Of a stretch of DNA of 64,000 nt, positions 17,216-26,277 are shown one piece after another. Position 1 is the stretch's first letter. Each line of letters opens with the position of its first letter. The DNA comes from Aerococcaceae bacterium zg-1292 (lineage in GTDB: Bacteria; Bacillota; Bacilli; Lactobacillales; Aerococcaceae): assembly GCA_016126655.1 (NCBI GenBank), contig CP065955.1, forward strand, positions 2,302,001 through 2,366,000. The letters are read 5' to 3'. Position numbers and translations under genes: made by a program. Under the pieces are notes generated by a model. The model saw only the letters and a program-made list of their open reading frames with translations, was not told the origin of the DNA and searched no databases.

Positions 17216-17909
17216 ATTACAACACCTCCTAAATTTTAGCTCGCTCAAGGTACATTGTCTCACTGAGTAAACTCCTTATGACATTGCGCACGCTGGCGCC
17301 TTTTGCACGCCATTCGCTTGGTCAGCTGCGCAAGCAATCTGTCTTCTACTCATTGTTCAAGCATCCGCACCTCTGGCTTTGTGTGTTATAGGCGTTATTT
17401 TGTAGGGCTTGTCGTTACTACAACAATCGCTCTATGCAAGACTCGACACCGGTGATTTTCTCCTGCACCTCAAGCCTAGCCACCCCACTAATATCCTATA
17501 AAGCACACTCCATAGCTCTATTATAAATATTTGAAATATTAATACCATTAATCGTTTTCATTTTGGAACTTTGTTTTATATGTTGGTATTTTATAGCCTG
17601 AATTCTCAAGTTCATAATGATTTCATAGGACACTATTAGTTTCTTTTCAAACAAAGGTTGATATTAAGATATTCGCAAGTAAATCAAAAAATTTTTGTCG
17701 TTCCGCTTGGCTCAACACGTAACTTCTGTAATTAGTGTGTTTAGGCAGCTATAAATATTGATAAATCAACATTTATTACGATTCTATTTATGTGTTTGGA
17801 AATTCAGTTTATAGCGAGAAACACTTAAGCATAATAAAATACTGACACCTATTTTATATAGATGTCAGTTACTTTTACTTCTTTTACAATACAGCCTCCT
17901 ATGCATTAC
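17216..17909. other. 694-bp interval upstream of murQ, likely promoter and operator region
   Basis: No gene is seen. The half near murQ (17260-17500) is GC-rich degenerate sequence like the dispersed intergenic repeats. A perfect 15-bp palindrome AATATTTGAAATATT at 17526-17540 is a candidate MurR operator, although it lies about 310 nt from murQ. The murR terminator lies at 17841-17870. Confidence 0.4.
17841..17870 (-). terminator. Terminator of murR
   Basis: ACTGACACCT (17841-17850) pairs with 17861-17870 through ten positions with one G-U pair, around a 10-nt AT-rich loop. The minus-strand downstream sequence is U-rich. Confidence 0.65.
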
Positions 17910-18746
17910 TTATTTTTCAATGCGCGTACGCTCTATCATTAACATACCTTCGTCATAATGACGCTGCAAGTATTTGGAAAATAAAATATCAATTACCGTC
18001 ATTTGCGCAATTCGAGACGACATGGCGCCGCTACGCATACCGACTTCTTTATCTGGAATCATCAATGAATGATGCGCTAATTGATTAATCGTTGATGTCC
18101 CCTCTTTGGTAAGCGCCAAAATCGTTGCGCCCATTGATTTGGCTTCATTGGTACACTCTATCATCTCTGGCGTTTCCCCTGAATAGGAAATAACAAAGGC
18201 TAAATCGTGCGCCGTCATATTACGTGCCATAAGTAATTGCGTATGCCAATCCTCACTGAGATGAACCATGCGATTCACACGTACAAATTTCATTTGGGCA
18301 TCTTTAGCCACAATTAGGGAGGCACCTAAACCAAAAAAGACAATCTTTTCAGCCTTTTCAATCGCAGTAACACACGCTTCAATCACATCCGTCACAAGCA
18401 ACAAATGCAGCTCCTGTAAGATTTGGACATTATTAATAATTACACTCGCCATTAAATCATCGGTTTCATCTGTTCGTTCAACAAAATTCGCCTGCTGTTG
18501 AAAATACGTATCTCGCACAGCTTGTTCATACACTAGCGCTTTAATAAAAGATTTATAACCATCAAACCCGATGTTTTTACACAAGCGAATAATGGACGTC
18601 GGTGACGAATAAGTTTTATTTGCTAATTCATGAATACTCATGTTCGATACTGCTAATGGTGCATTTAATATATAATCAATAATCGCCTTTTCAGTCTGGC
18701 TGGCATTGGGACGATGCATTCTTAGTTTGGTAATACTTTGACTCAT
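17910..18746 (-). CDS. murR: RpiR-family regulator of MurNAc recycling
   Basis: The 278-residue protein has an N-terminal HTH_6 domain (MSIHELANKTYSSPTSIIRLCKNIGFDGYKSF region, about 36-67) and a C-terminal SIS domain (about 120-260; VFFGLGASLIVAKD, VISYSGETPEM) that would bind MurNAc-6-phosphate. RpiR proteins of this kind repress murQ/murP and are released by that ligand. It lies between nagZ and murQ on the same strand, as in Bacillus. An AAGGATGTGAGAG site precedes the ATG. Confidence 0.88.
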   Translation of the reverse strand: MSQSITKLRMHRPNASQTEKAIIDYILNAPLAVSNMSIHELANKTYSSPTSIIRLCKNIGFDGYKSFIKALVYEQAVRDTYFQQQANFVERTDETDDLMASVIINNVQILQELHLLLVTDVIEACVTAIEKAEKIVFFGLGASLIVAKDAQMKFVRVNRMVHLSEDWHTQLLMARNMTAHDLAFVISYSGETPEMIECTNEAKSMGATILALTKEGTSTINQLAHHSLMIPDKEVGMRSGAMSSRIAQMTVIDILFSKYLQRHYDEGMLMIERTRIEK

Positions 18747-18927
18747 TTTATACTCTCACATCCTTATAGCACCAAAAAACAGTCAATCGCTTTCGTATAC
18801 AAATATTGTACCACTCATTTCACACCCGCCACAAATCATACACATCATGCGACAAGGAGGCTGCAAAACTTCAATTTCACATGCTGTCTCACTTGTTCAC
18901 ACCCAGTCACCCTACACCAATAACACA

Positions 18928-18958
18928 AAGCACCCAATTCTTAACGAATCAAGTGCTT
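18928..18958 (-). terminator. Hairpin between nagZ and murR
   Basis: A 13-position stem (18928-18940 with 18946-18958, including G-U pairs) and a short loop lie 10 nt beyond the nagZ stop codon. The U run is weak, so it may only partly stop transcription into murR. Confidence 0.5.
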
Positions 18959-18968
18959 CAATTATCAA

Positions 18969-20903
18969 TTATTGTCTCCAACTCGTTTCATGGAAGCCTA
19001 ACTCATAAAGCATTTCGTCCGTAAACTGATGATTCTCAATTTTTGGCACACTTACCGGAAGTACACCACTTGGTGCTTCTTGAGCAAACATGGCTTCAAT
19101 AGCCGCTGGAATATTTGGCCCAAAGGCTTTAGTCGGCTCTTTACCCGCTTCTGTCGGGTCCATGCCTTTAAAACCATAGGCAATGAGTATAGCATCTACA
19201 TCATTAAATGCCGCAACATCATAGGGTTTATTAACACTAATTTGAATAGTTTGCTTATCAGATTGCTTCGCATAACTAAAGATTTCTTGAGGTAATGCAT
19301 AACGATAATCGTCCGCAGCCAAACTATCTTGTGACGCTAGACTCGTCAATACCACCACACGGTCTGCTTGGTCAATCGCTTCTTTAAAATCTTCAAATTG
19401 ACTATCTTCAGTGTAATGTAACACTTCATACGCATATGTCTCTGGCAACCGTTCTTCACGTATCATACGTTCGATACCAAACGTAACACCTGGCACTTGT
19501 GTTTCTTCAAATGCTAGCACCAATGTTTTACCTTCAGCGTTAGTATCTAGCGGTAAAATTGGTCCCTCGTTTTTCACAAGCGTAATTGCTTTTTGTGCCA
19601 ATTCCCGTTCATGCTGACGATTTTCTACTGAACCAACTTGTTCATGTGCATTCGCAACCATTGCTTCGATATCAGCATCGGCTAAAAATGCTTCTTCGAG
19701 TAAGCCAATTTTTTCTTTTAATGTAAGAATGCGCAATACCGATTGATTAAGATTTTCTATTGGCAAGCTACCATCTTCAACCGCTTGTTCCAGTCCGGCT
19801 ACAATGTCTTCTAACTTTTTAACATCATCTTTAGAACGAATAATTGTCGGCATCAAAATGATATCGGCACCAGCTTTTTTCGTAAGCACCGCTGCTTCTA
19901 CTTCACCGAAATTTTCACTAATCGCACCCATGTTCATCGCATCCGTGACGATAATGCCGTCATACCCCATATCACCACGCACAATATCGGTAAGAATTTT
20001 AGACGATAATGTCGCGGGCACTAAGACATCACTGCCATCCTTTTTACTAGGGTAGGTCGTTGGGTCAACTTGTGGATATTGAATATGGGCAGTCATCAAC
20101 ATATCCACTCCAGCATCAATGGCTCGTTGAAATGGTGCTAGCTCAACTGCTTTGAGCTCTTCGTACGACTTATCTACTTGACTGATTCCAATATGCGAGT
20201 CCGTCGCCGTATCACCATGCCCAGGGAAATGTTTTGCCGCTGTCGCAATCTGATATTCTTGCAATCCGGCAATATACTGGGCACCCATTTCACCGACAAG
20301 CTCAGGATTACTAGAAAATGAACGCAAACCAATTACCGGATTCCCTGGATTATTATTTACATCAACAACAGGTGCAAAGTTAACATTAACACCGAGTGCA
20401 CTTAATTCACGGCCAATAATTTGCCCAGCAATTTTTGCATTAGCTACATCATTGGTCGCACCTAGTGCCATATTACCCGGCAGAGCTGTTCCGGTACCTA
20501 ATCGATTAACAATACCGCCTTCTTGGTCAATCGTCAGTAATAGCGGCAGGCGATTATTGTCTAACATTGTCTTTTGGTATTGATACACTAACCGTGCTGT
20601 TTGTTCAGTATCAACCACATTTTCAGCAAACAAGATGACACCGCCAAAGGGATAATCATGTAAAATTTGTAAAATATCTTCATTTAACTCGGTCACACCC
20701 GTCTCATCATCGCCCTCACCCCAATTACGAAAATCTGGCATAATTGTTTGAATGATTTTTTCTCGCGTTGACATCGTTTCAAGTATTGCCTGTGGTGTAC
20801 GCGCTTGCGCTTGAGCTGATATCGTCGCCGTCAAAATACTCGGCCACAAAAGCACTACCACTACACATAGTCGAATCCATCGTCCTATCTCCTTCTTCAT
20901 CAT
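18969..20903 (-). CDS. nagZ: Secreted beta-N-acetylglucosaminidase (GH3, NagZ type)
   Basis: NagZ removes GlcNAc from muropeptide or MurNAc-linked chains. The 644-residue protein has a signal peptide (basic start, hydrophobic 12-29, Ala-x-Ala site near SAQA), the GH3 barrel with the His/Asp motif KHFPGHGDTATDSHIG and the nucleophile Asp in VTDAMNM, and a second alpha/beta domain from about residue 420. Length and two-domain form match the exported Bacillus NagZ. There is no lipobox Cys, so it should be released or loosely held. It heads the nagZ-murR-murQ-murP-mupG block; the amidase AmiE usual in Bacillus is missing here. Confidence 0.92.
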   Translation of the reverse strand: MMKKEIGRWIRLCVVVVLLWPSILTATISAQAQARTPQAILETMSTREKIIQTIMPDFRNWGEGDDETGVTELNEDILQILHDYPFGGVILFAENVVDTEQTARLVYQYQKTMLDNNRLPLLLTIDQEGGIVNRLGTGTALPGNMALGATNDVANAKIAGQIIGRELSALGVNVNFAPVVDVNNNPGNPVIGLRSFSSNPELVGEMGAQYIAGLQEYQIATAAKHFPGHGDTATDSHIGISQVDKSYEELKAVELAPFQRAIDAGVDMLMTAHIQYPQVDPTTYPSKKDGSDVLVPATLSSKILTDIVRGDMGYDGIIVTDAMNMGAISENFGEVEAAVLTKKAGADIILMPTIIRSKDDVKKLEDIVAGLEQAVEDGSLPIENLNQSVLRILTLKEKIGLLEEAFLADADIEAMVANAHEQVGSVENRQHERELAQKAITLVKNEGPILPLDTNAEGKTLVLAFEETQVPGVTFGIERMIREERLPETYAYEVLHYTEDSQFEDFKEAIDQADRVVVLTSLASQDSLAADDYRYALPQEIFSYAKQSDKQTIQISVNKPYDVAAFNDVDAILIAYGFKGMDPTEAGKEPTKAFGPNIPAAIEAMFAQEAPSGVLPVSVPKIENHQFTDEMLYELGFHETSWRQ

Positions 20904-21110
20904 AACTCCTCCTCGTAATATATGCGAGATAGCTTACGCCAATGATTGCTTCCACAATATCAATCCACAGCGCCACCTCTCACACTACTCCTCTTGAGAA
21001 CCTCTCTCACCACTATTATAAACCTTTTGAACCACCATTAAAATAAATCGCTTACACAACGGAACAATGTTTCACAAATAGGTAACACATCATGCGAGCA
21101 GGGGTACTCT

Positions 21111-21430
21111 GACTTGAACCATTGGAGCGGGGGAGCGCAGGAGCGCTTCAAGAGTAATGTGAAGTGGACGTCACGTCAACCCATGCGAGCCGGCATACGT
21201 ATCGTGCGTCAAGGAGCGCTTTGAAATGAACCACTGGAATTCAAAGTGTGAACGCGAGCGCCTTACCTCGGACCACTGGAGCAAGAGACGCACAAGCGTC
21301 AAAACGCTTCAAGTGTCCTGCGAGTGGACGCCGAGGCTGCCCGAGTGAACCGGATTAAAAATCCAACGGCATGCGTGAAACGCACAGCGGAATTTTGTGA
21401 AGTGGACGTCATTTTAGCTCCTTAGAACCG
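21111..21430. repeat. Cluster of GC-rich degenerate intergenic repeats
   Basis: Three cores of the form GAACCAYTGGA or GGACCACTGGAG lie at 21116-21127, 21228-21240 and 21270-21281, and three GAGTGGACG or GAAGTGGACGTCA cores at 21161-21173, 21322-21330 and 21399-21411. The block is clearly richer in GC than its surroundings. A diverged copy of the middle part occurs at 25999-26140. No gene is seen in 20904-21467 apart from the promoter region of nagZ. Confidence 0.6.
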
Positions 21431-21467
21431 GATTATACTCAGTGCGGTCGACACTCCTCACACTAGA

Positions 21468-22382
21468 CTATTCACCGGGCTGATTCTGCTCACCCGGCAA
21501 CAGCACTTTACGCATGGCTCGATAAGGTAATTTATCTTCGGACTCCTTATACGAGTCATAATCATGCTGAGCACGAAATTTTGACGGACTTTTACCATAA
21601 TATTTTGAAAAACTTTTAGAAAAATATAGTGCATCCTTAAAGCCTACTTTTTCGGCGACTTCTGCCATACTCAAATCGGTGGTCAACAATAAGGACGCGG
21701 CAATAGTTAGTCGGCGGTCCAACAAAAATTGTTGGGGTGAAAACAAGAATTTTTGTTTAAATAACTTATATAAATAACTTCTTGAAACACCTATATACTC
21801 AGCCACATGATTAATCGTAATGTCTTTCATATAGTTGGCATAAATATAGTCATATGCCGTATCCGCTGAACTTTTCGCAGGCATTGCGCGCTGAATATGA
21901 TGACTTGAAAATTCTTTCTTCAGTGCCTCAACAAGTAAAAACAACTGCCCCTTATACCAATAAACTCCGGGTAAGTCGGCCTCCCTATCAAGGGTAGTAT
22001 CACAAATTGTTTGAATAATTTTTTGCGTCTCACCGTCAGGATGGTAAGTGATAACTGCCGCTGACATTATTTCCGTATTGCCAATATATTTTTCAAAATC
22101 GCTCCCGCTAATACCCACCCAATACGTTGTCCATGGATTAGAAACGTCTGGGTAATACGTAACATATTCAGATGAGCGAATAATAAACCCGTCTCCCGCT
22201 TTTAAATGATAGTGTTGTTGATTGACTTCAAAATATCCTTCGCCCGATTGAACATAATGTAAAATAAAATGTTGATAGGCATTATAAGAGTAATGTTCAT
22301 CGACACTGAACGCTTGAATCCCGCATTCATCTATGCTCAAATCTGCATCTTCATTTTGAAAATAAACCCATAATTTCCGCAT
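21468..22382 (-). CDS. AraC-family regulator of the sugar ABC importer
   Basis: The 304-residue protein has an N-terminal cupin-like sensor part (LKAGDGFIIRSSEYVTYYPD) and two HTH motifs near the C terminus (INHVAEYIGVSRSYLYKLF and MAEVAEKVGFKDALYFSKSF). ATG at 22382 follows AGGAGGGAAAAAC; the frame to 22403 lacks a site. It is divergent from the ABC importer operon, so it most likely activates it in response to the imported sugar. The 377-bp divergent region holds an operator candidate at 22469-22482. Confidence 0.9.
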   Translation of the reverse strand: MRKLWVYFQNEDADLSIDECGIQAFSVDEHYSYNAYQHFILHYVQSGEGYFEVNQQHYHLKAGDGFIIRSSEYVTYYPDVSNPWTTYWVGISGSDFEKYIGNTEIMSAAVITYHPDGETQKIIQTICDTTLDREADLPGVYWYKGQLFLLVEALKKEFSSHHIQRAMPAKSSADTAYDYIYANYMKDITINHVAEYIGVSRSYLYKLFKQKFLFSPQQFLLDRRLTIAASLLLTTDLSMAEVAEKVGFKDALYFSKSFSKYYGKSPSKFRAQHDYDSYKESEDKLPYRAMRKVLLPGEQNQPGE

Positions 22383-22468
22383 GTTTTTCCCTCCTGGAAA
22401 CATTTTTCCATATTTATTCCTTATTATAACATACCCAAGACGCTATCATTATACTATAATAACAGTAT

Positions 22469-22482
22469 CGGAAACGTTTTCT
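22469..22482 (+). promoter_or_regulatory. cre-like site in the araC/ABC importer divergent region
   Basis: CGGAAACGTTTTCT matches the catabolite responsive element core (GAAAACGTTTCC on the other strand) apart from its ends. CcpA binding here would link the importer and possibly the regulator to carbon catabolite repression. The rest of 22383-22759 shows a long leader for the importer but no gene. Confidence 0.5.
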
Positions 22483-22759
22483 ATATATTTTTTGTTGCTG
22501 TTAGAACTAGTCTAAACAAGACATTTGCGCCTTTTAGCTAATTGCGTAACCTTGTGAAATCTGGTTGTTTTATTCATACCATGGTATCAACTATTGGCAT
22601 TTCTGGCACGATGATGACTACTTGTTCATTTAAAGAAAACGGGTTGTGCGTGGCCTTTCGGCTTCAAATCAACGAAGCACTGGTTGGAGATATATTTCAA
22701 AACCTCTGCACTGTGAACGTCGCGATTACCCGCACGAACCTAAAAGAGGAGAGTTTTAC

Positions 22760-24037
22760 ATGAAAAAGATTACGAAAAAATTGTCAAGTTTATTTGCGTT
22801 AGGCGCATTGGGTGCATCCCTATTCTCAATGCCTGCCGCATCAGCAAAAGAAGAGATTTCTGTTTGGGCTTGGGATCCGAAATTTAATATTCGTGCTTTA
22901 GAAATCGCAGCTGATTATTATGCGAAAGAAAACAATGATGTTTCACTTAAAATTGAAGAAAATGCTCAAAATGATATCGTTCAAAAATTAAATACAGCGA
23001 TGAGTGCGGGTGTGACTGATAGTTTACCAAATATCGTCTTAATTGAAGATTACCGTGCCCAAAGTTTCCTATCTGCTTATCCAGACACATTCATCCCATT
23101 AAATGACTACTTTAAAACTGAAGATTTTGCACCTTATAAAATCGAAGCAACATCTGTGGGCGACAAACATTATGGTATCCCATTTGATACAGGTGTTACC
23201 GGCTTATATGTCCGTACTGATTTGTTAAAAGAAGCAGGTTATTCAACTGACGACTTACAAGATATTACATGGAATCAATTAGCTGAAATTGGTGAAAAAG
23301 TTAAAGAAAAAACAGGTGTTAAATTATTATCAGTGGACTTAAACGACCTAGGTTTACTTCGCGCGATGATTAACGGATCAGGTTCATGGTATACAAAAGA
23401 AGACGGTAAAACACCATATATTGCTGATAATGCCGCATTAAAAGAAGCATTCACAACCTTTAAAGCAATGTATGAAAAAGATTTAGTCAATGTCCATAAT
23501 GACTGGGCACAAATGTTAGAAGCATTCAACACCGGTAAAGTATTTACTGTACCACAAGGTAACTGGATTACACCATCCGTGACCCAAGCTGAAGATCAAG
23601 CAGGTAAATGGGCGGTTGTCCCTTGGCCTAAACAAGAAATTGAAGGGTCTGTTCATGCGTCAAACTTAGGTGGTGCATCTTTCTATGTTATCAATAAAAA
23701 AGGTTCTGAAGCAGCAGCTGACTTCTTAGCAAAAACATTTGCTTCTAATGCAGATTTCTATAGCAAATTAATTACTGAAATTGGTGCGCTAGGCACTTAT
23801 TTACCAGTGCAAAAAACCGATGTTTACGATACAAAAGTTGATTACTTTGGTGGGCAAGCTATCTATAAAGATTTCGCAAAATGGTCAGCAGAAATTCCTT
23901 CTGTCAATTACGGTATTCATACTTATGCGATTGAAGACATCTTGACCGCTGCATTGCAACAATTCTTATCTGGTGGCGATTTAGACCAAGTGTTCAAAGA
24001 CGCTCAAGCACAAGCTGAAAGTCAGTTAAACCAATAA
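22760..24037 (+). CDS. Sugar ABC transporter substrate-binding protein
   Basis: The 425-residue protein starts MKKITKKLSSLFALG after a GAGGAGAG site, has a signal peptide ending in MPAASA, and then a family 1 solute-binding fold (ISVWAWDPKFN, MSAGVTDSLPNIVLIEDY, VPQGNWI). It should capture a sugar or oligosaccharide outside the cell for the two permeases downstream. Unlike most Gram-positive binding proteins it has no lipobox Cys: the cleavage region is Ala-Ser-Ala, with no Cys near it. A longer frame from 22646 is not supported. An attenuator-like hairpin follows, which would keep its level above that of the permeases. Confidence 0.9.
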   Translation: MKKITKKLSSLFALGALGASLFSMPAASAKEEISVWAWDPKFNIRALEIAADYYAKENNDVSLKIEENAQNDIVQKLNTAMSAGVTDSLPNIVLIEDYRAQSFLSAYPDTFIPLNDYFKTEDFAPYKIEATSVGDKHYGIPFDTGVTGLYVRTDLLKEAGYSTDDLQDITWNQLAEIGEKVKEKTGVKLLSVDLNDLGLLRAMINGSGSWYTKEDGKTPYIADNAALKEAFTTFKAMYEKDLVNVHNDWAQMLEAFNTGKVFTVPQGNWITPSVTQAEDQAGKWAVVPWPKQEIEGSVHASNLGGASFYVINKKGSEAAADFLAKTFASNADFYSKLITEIGALGTYLPVQKTDVYDTKVDYFGGQAIYKDFAKWSAEIPSVNYGIHTYAIEDILTAALQQFLSGGDLDQVFKDAQAQAESQLNQ

Positions 24038-24050
24038 TTTTCGTATATAG

Positions 24051-24095
24051 GGGTTGGGCAATATTTACATCGTGAGTGTTTGCCCACTCCTTTTT
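24051..24095 (+). terminator. Attenuating terminator after the binding-protein gene
   Basis: GGGTTGGGCA (24051-24060) and the next A pair with TTTGCCCACTCC (24079-24090), then five T residues. Partial termination here is common in sugar ABC operons. The remaining 150 nt before the permease gene show no gene. Confidence 0.6.
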
Positions 24096-24252
24096 CTAGT
24101 TTCATTAATCAAAAATCTTGTACTCTGAAACAAGTCGGAACACTTTGTTTGCACGATAATTATCAGTGATACATTTCAAACGAATGATTCATGTTGTAGT
24201 TCTTATTTTTTAATTATTAAGACCATTATTTTTACTTTGTGAGGTGTAAATT

Positions 24253-25131
24253 ATGAACGTATTTCAACGACGAAAACTATTAGGATGGGCCTTTATTTTC
24301 GTTCCCATCTGTCTCATTCTTTTATTCTATTTTTATCCGATGATTGAAGCCTTTAAAATGTCACTGCAATCCGGTCCTGGAGCAAATTTAAAATATGTGG
24401 GGATAACAAATTATAAGCGTTTATTATCCGATCCGGTATTTATCCAAGCGTTAAAAAATACGCTCATCTTTTTACTATTCCAAGTCCCTATTATGATTGT
24501 CCTGGCAATATTCTTTTCCGTTATATTAAATCAAAAGACGCTGAAATTTAAAGGATTATTTCGAACTATTGTCTTTTTACCATCGGTAACCTCATTAGTT
24601 GCTTATTCATTAATCTTTAAATATATTTTCTCAAATAATGGGATTCTAAACCAATTACTATTAGGCATTCATGCGATTGAACAACCCATTCTATGGCTAT
24701 CCCACCCATTTTGGGCAAAATTCGTTATTATTCTAGCAATTACTTGGCGATGGACTGGATACAATATGATTTTCTTCTTATCTGCACTGCAAAATATTGA
24801 CCAACAAATCTATGAAGCAGCAGATATTGATGGGGCCTCTGCTACCCAGAAATTTTTCAAAATCACATTACCATTACTAAAACCGGTGGTGTTATTTACA
24901 TCTATTACGTCCACTATTGGGACACTACAATTATTCGATGAACCGATGAATATTACGAATGGCGGTCCAGGAAATGCCACATTAACGATTTCTCAGTATA
25001 TTTATAACTTATCATTTAAATATACACCTGACTTTGGCTACGCAGCTGCTGTTTCCTATGCCATCGTTATTTTAGTAATCTTCTTCTCAATTATTCAAAT
25101 GAAAGTGGGGGCTAACAATGAAAAAAAATAA
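24253..25131 (+). CDS. Sugar ABC transporter permease (MalF type)
   Basis: The 292-residue protein has six hydrophobic segments and the cytoplasmic EAA loop YEAADIDGASATQKFFKITLPLL (the sequence that contacts the ATPase). It starts MNVFQRRKLLGWAFIF after GAGGTG. It forms a heterodimer with the next permease, whose gene it overlaps by 14 nt. No ATP-binding subunit is encoded nearby, so a shared multi-sugar ATPase of the MsmK type elsewhere in the genome is expected. Confidence 0.92.
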   Translation: MNVFQRRKLLGWAFIFVPICLILLFYFYPMIEAFKMSLQSGPGANLKYVGITNYKRLLSDPVFIQALKNTLIFLLFQVPIMIVLAIFFSVILNQKTLKFKGLFRTIVFLPSVTSLVAYSLIFKYIFSNNGILNQLLLGIHAIEQPILWLSHPFWAKFVIILAITWRWTGYNMIFFLSALQNIDQQIYEAADIDGASATQKFFKITLPLLKPVVLFTSITSTIGTLQLFDEPMNITNGGPGNATLTISQYIYNLSFKYTPDFGYAAAVSYAIVILVIFFSIIQMKVGANNEKK

Positions 25132-25939
25132 TGTGTTGACCTATGTATTTTTAATCTTAATGTCCATTGTCTTTGCGTTTCCCTTTTACTTTATGATTGT
25201 TTCGGCAACGAATGCAAGCGTGGATGTCACTAAAGGGTCTCTTTTACCAGGAAAATACTTAGCTGAAAATTTTAAAAATCTATTGAATCAAACAGATATG
25301 TTACTGGCACTTAAAAACTCTGCCATTATCGCTTTATCACAAACGGCACTTGCGTTACTGATTAGTTCTATTGCTGGCTATGCGTTTGAAATTTATCGTT
25401 CAAAAACGACTGATTTTATTTTCAATGTCATTTTAACCTCAATGATGATTCCATTCGCAGCATTAATGATTCCGCTATTCCGTTTATTCGGAAAATTCTC
25501 TGCGATTCATCCATCTATTGGCTTTAATTCGTATGCATCTGCCTTCTTACCTTATATTGCAACTGCATTTCTCATTTTCTATTTTCGACAAAATACGAAA
25601 ATGTTCCAACAAGAATTATTAGAGGCTGGACGAATTGATGGCTTATCCGAAATCGGTCTATTCTTTAGAATTTATGTGCCAACTATGAAAAACACCTATG
25701 CAGCTGCTGCGATTATTACGTTTATGAGTGCATGGAACAACTACTTATGGCCACTCGTCGCACTGCAAACCAATGAAGTGAAGACCGTACCTTTACTATT
25801 ATCTAACTTAGGGTCAAGTTACGCTCCCGACTTTGGCTTGATGATGATTGCGATTCTTATCGCCACCATCCCTACCATCGCGATATTCTTTATTTTACAA
25901 AAATATTTTGTCGCAGGTATGTTGGGTGCAGTAAAATAA
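25118..25939 (+). CDS. Sugar ABC transporter permease (MalG type)
   Basis: The 273-residue protein has six hydrophobic segments and an EAA loop LLEAGRIDGLSEIGLFFRIY. It starts inside the 3' end of the preceding permease gene after a GTGGGGG site. With that permease it would form the membrane channel for the sugar delivered by the binding protein at 22760. The lacZ gene follows after a 338-bp interval that holds a repeat copy, suggesting a beta-galactoside as cargo, but that is inference. Confidence 0.92.
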   Translation: MKKNNVLTYVFLILMSIVFAFPFYFMIVSATNASVDVTKGSLLPGKYLAENFKNLLNQTDMLLALKNSAIIALSQTALALLISSIAGYAFEIYRSKTTDFIFNVILTSMMIPFAALMIPLFRLFGKFSAIHPSIGFNSYASAFLPYIATAFLIFYFRQNTKMFQQELLEAGRIDGLSEIGLFFRIYVPTMKNTYAAAAIITFMSAWNNYLWPLVALQTNEVKTVPLLLSNLGSSYAPDFGLMMIAILIATIPTIAIFFILQKYFVAGMLGAVK

Positions 25940-25998
25940 CTCATAGTGAAAGTGACTCGACAATCACTCTCGTGGTTGCAGATGTCGAGTTAACCCAG

Positions 25999-26140
25999 GC
26001 ACGTCTAGCGCGACAAGGACGCTTTAAAATGAATCGCCGGCACAAAAAGTGCAGAATGCTTCTTTAGTTGCCAAGCGTAGTCATAAAAATATGAGCGAAG
26101 ACGTTTTACCTCAAGGCACTGGGGCAAGAGCTATGTGCAC
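25999..26140. repeat. Diverged copy of the intergenic repeat block
   Basis: CACGTCTAGCGCGACAAGGA and the following CGCTTTAAAATGAATCGCCGG track the sequence at 21207-21240, and CCTCAAGGCACTGGGGCAAG at 26111-26130 tracks CCTCGGACCACTGGAGCAAG near 21266-21285. Order and spacing are roughly kept, so the two blocks are homologous and flank the AraC/ABC locus. The rest of 25940-26277 shows no gene. Confidence 0.55.
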
Positions 26141-26277
26141 TACCTGAGTTTATTGCCGTACACGCAGCCTATCAAGTCAATACGAGCAAGAGAGTACAAC
26201 ACGTAGTGCTTCTATATTTTCGGTCGTTTGTAAAATGAGCACACACCTACCCAATCAATCCAGAAGGAGGAGAATTT

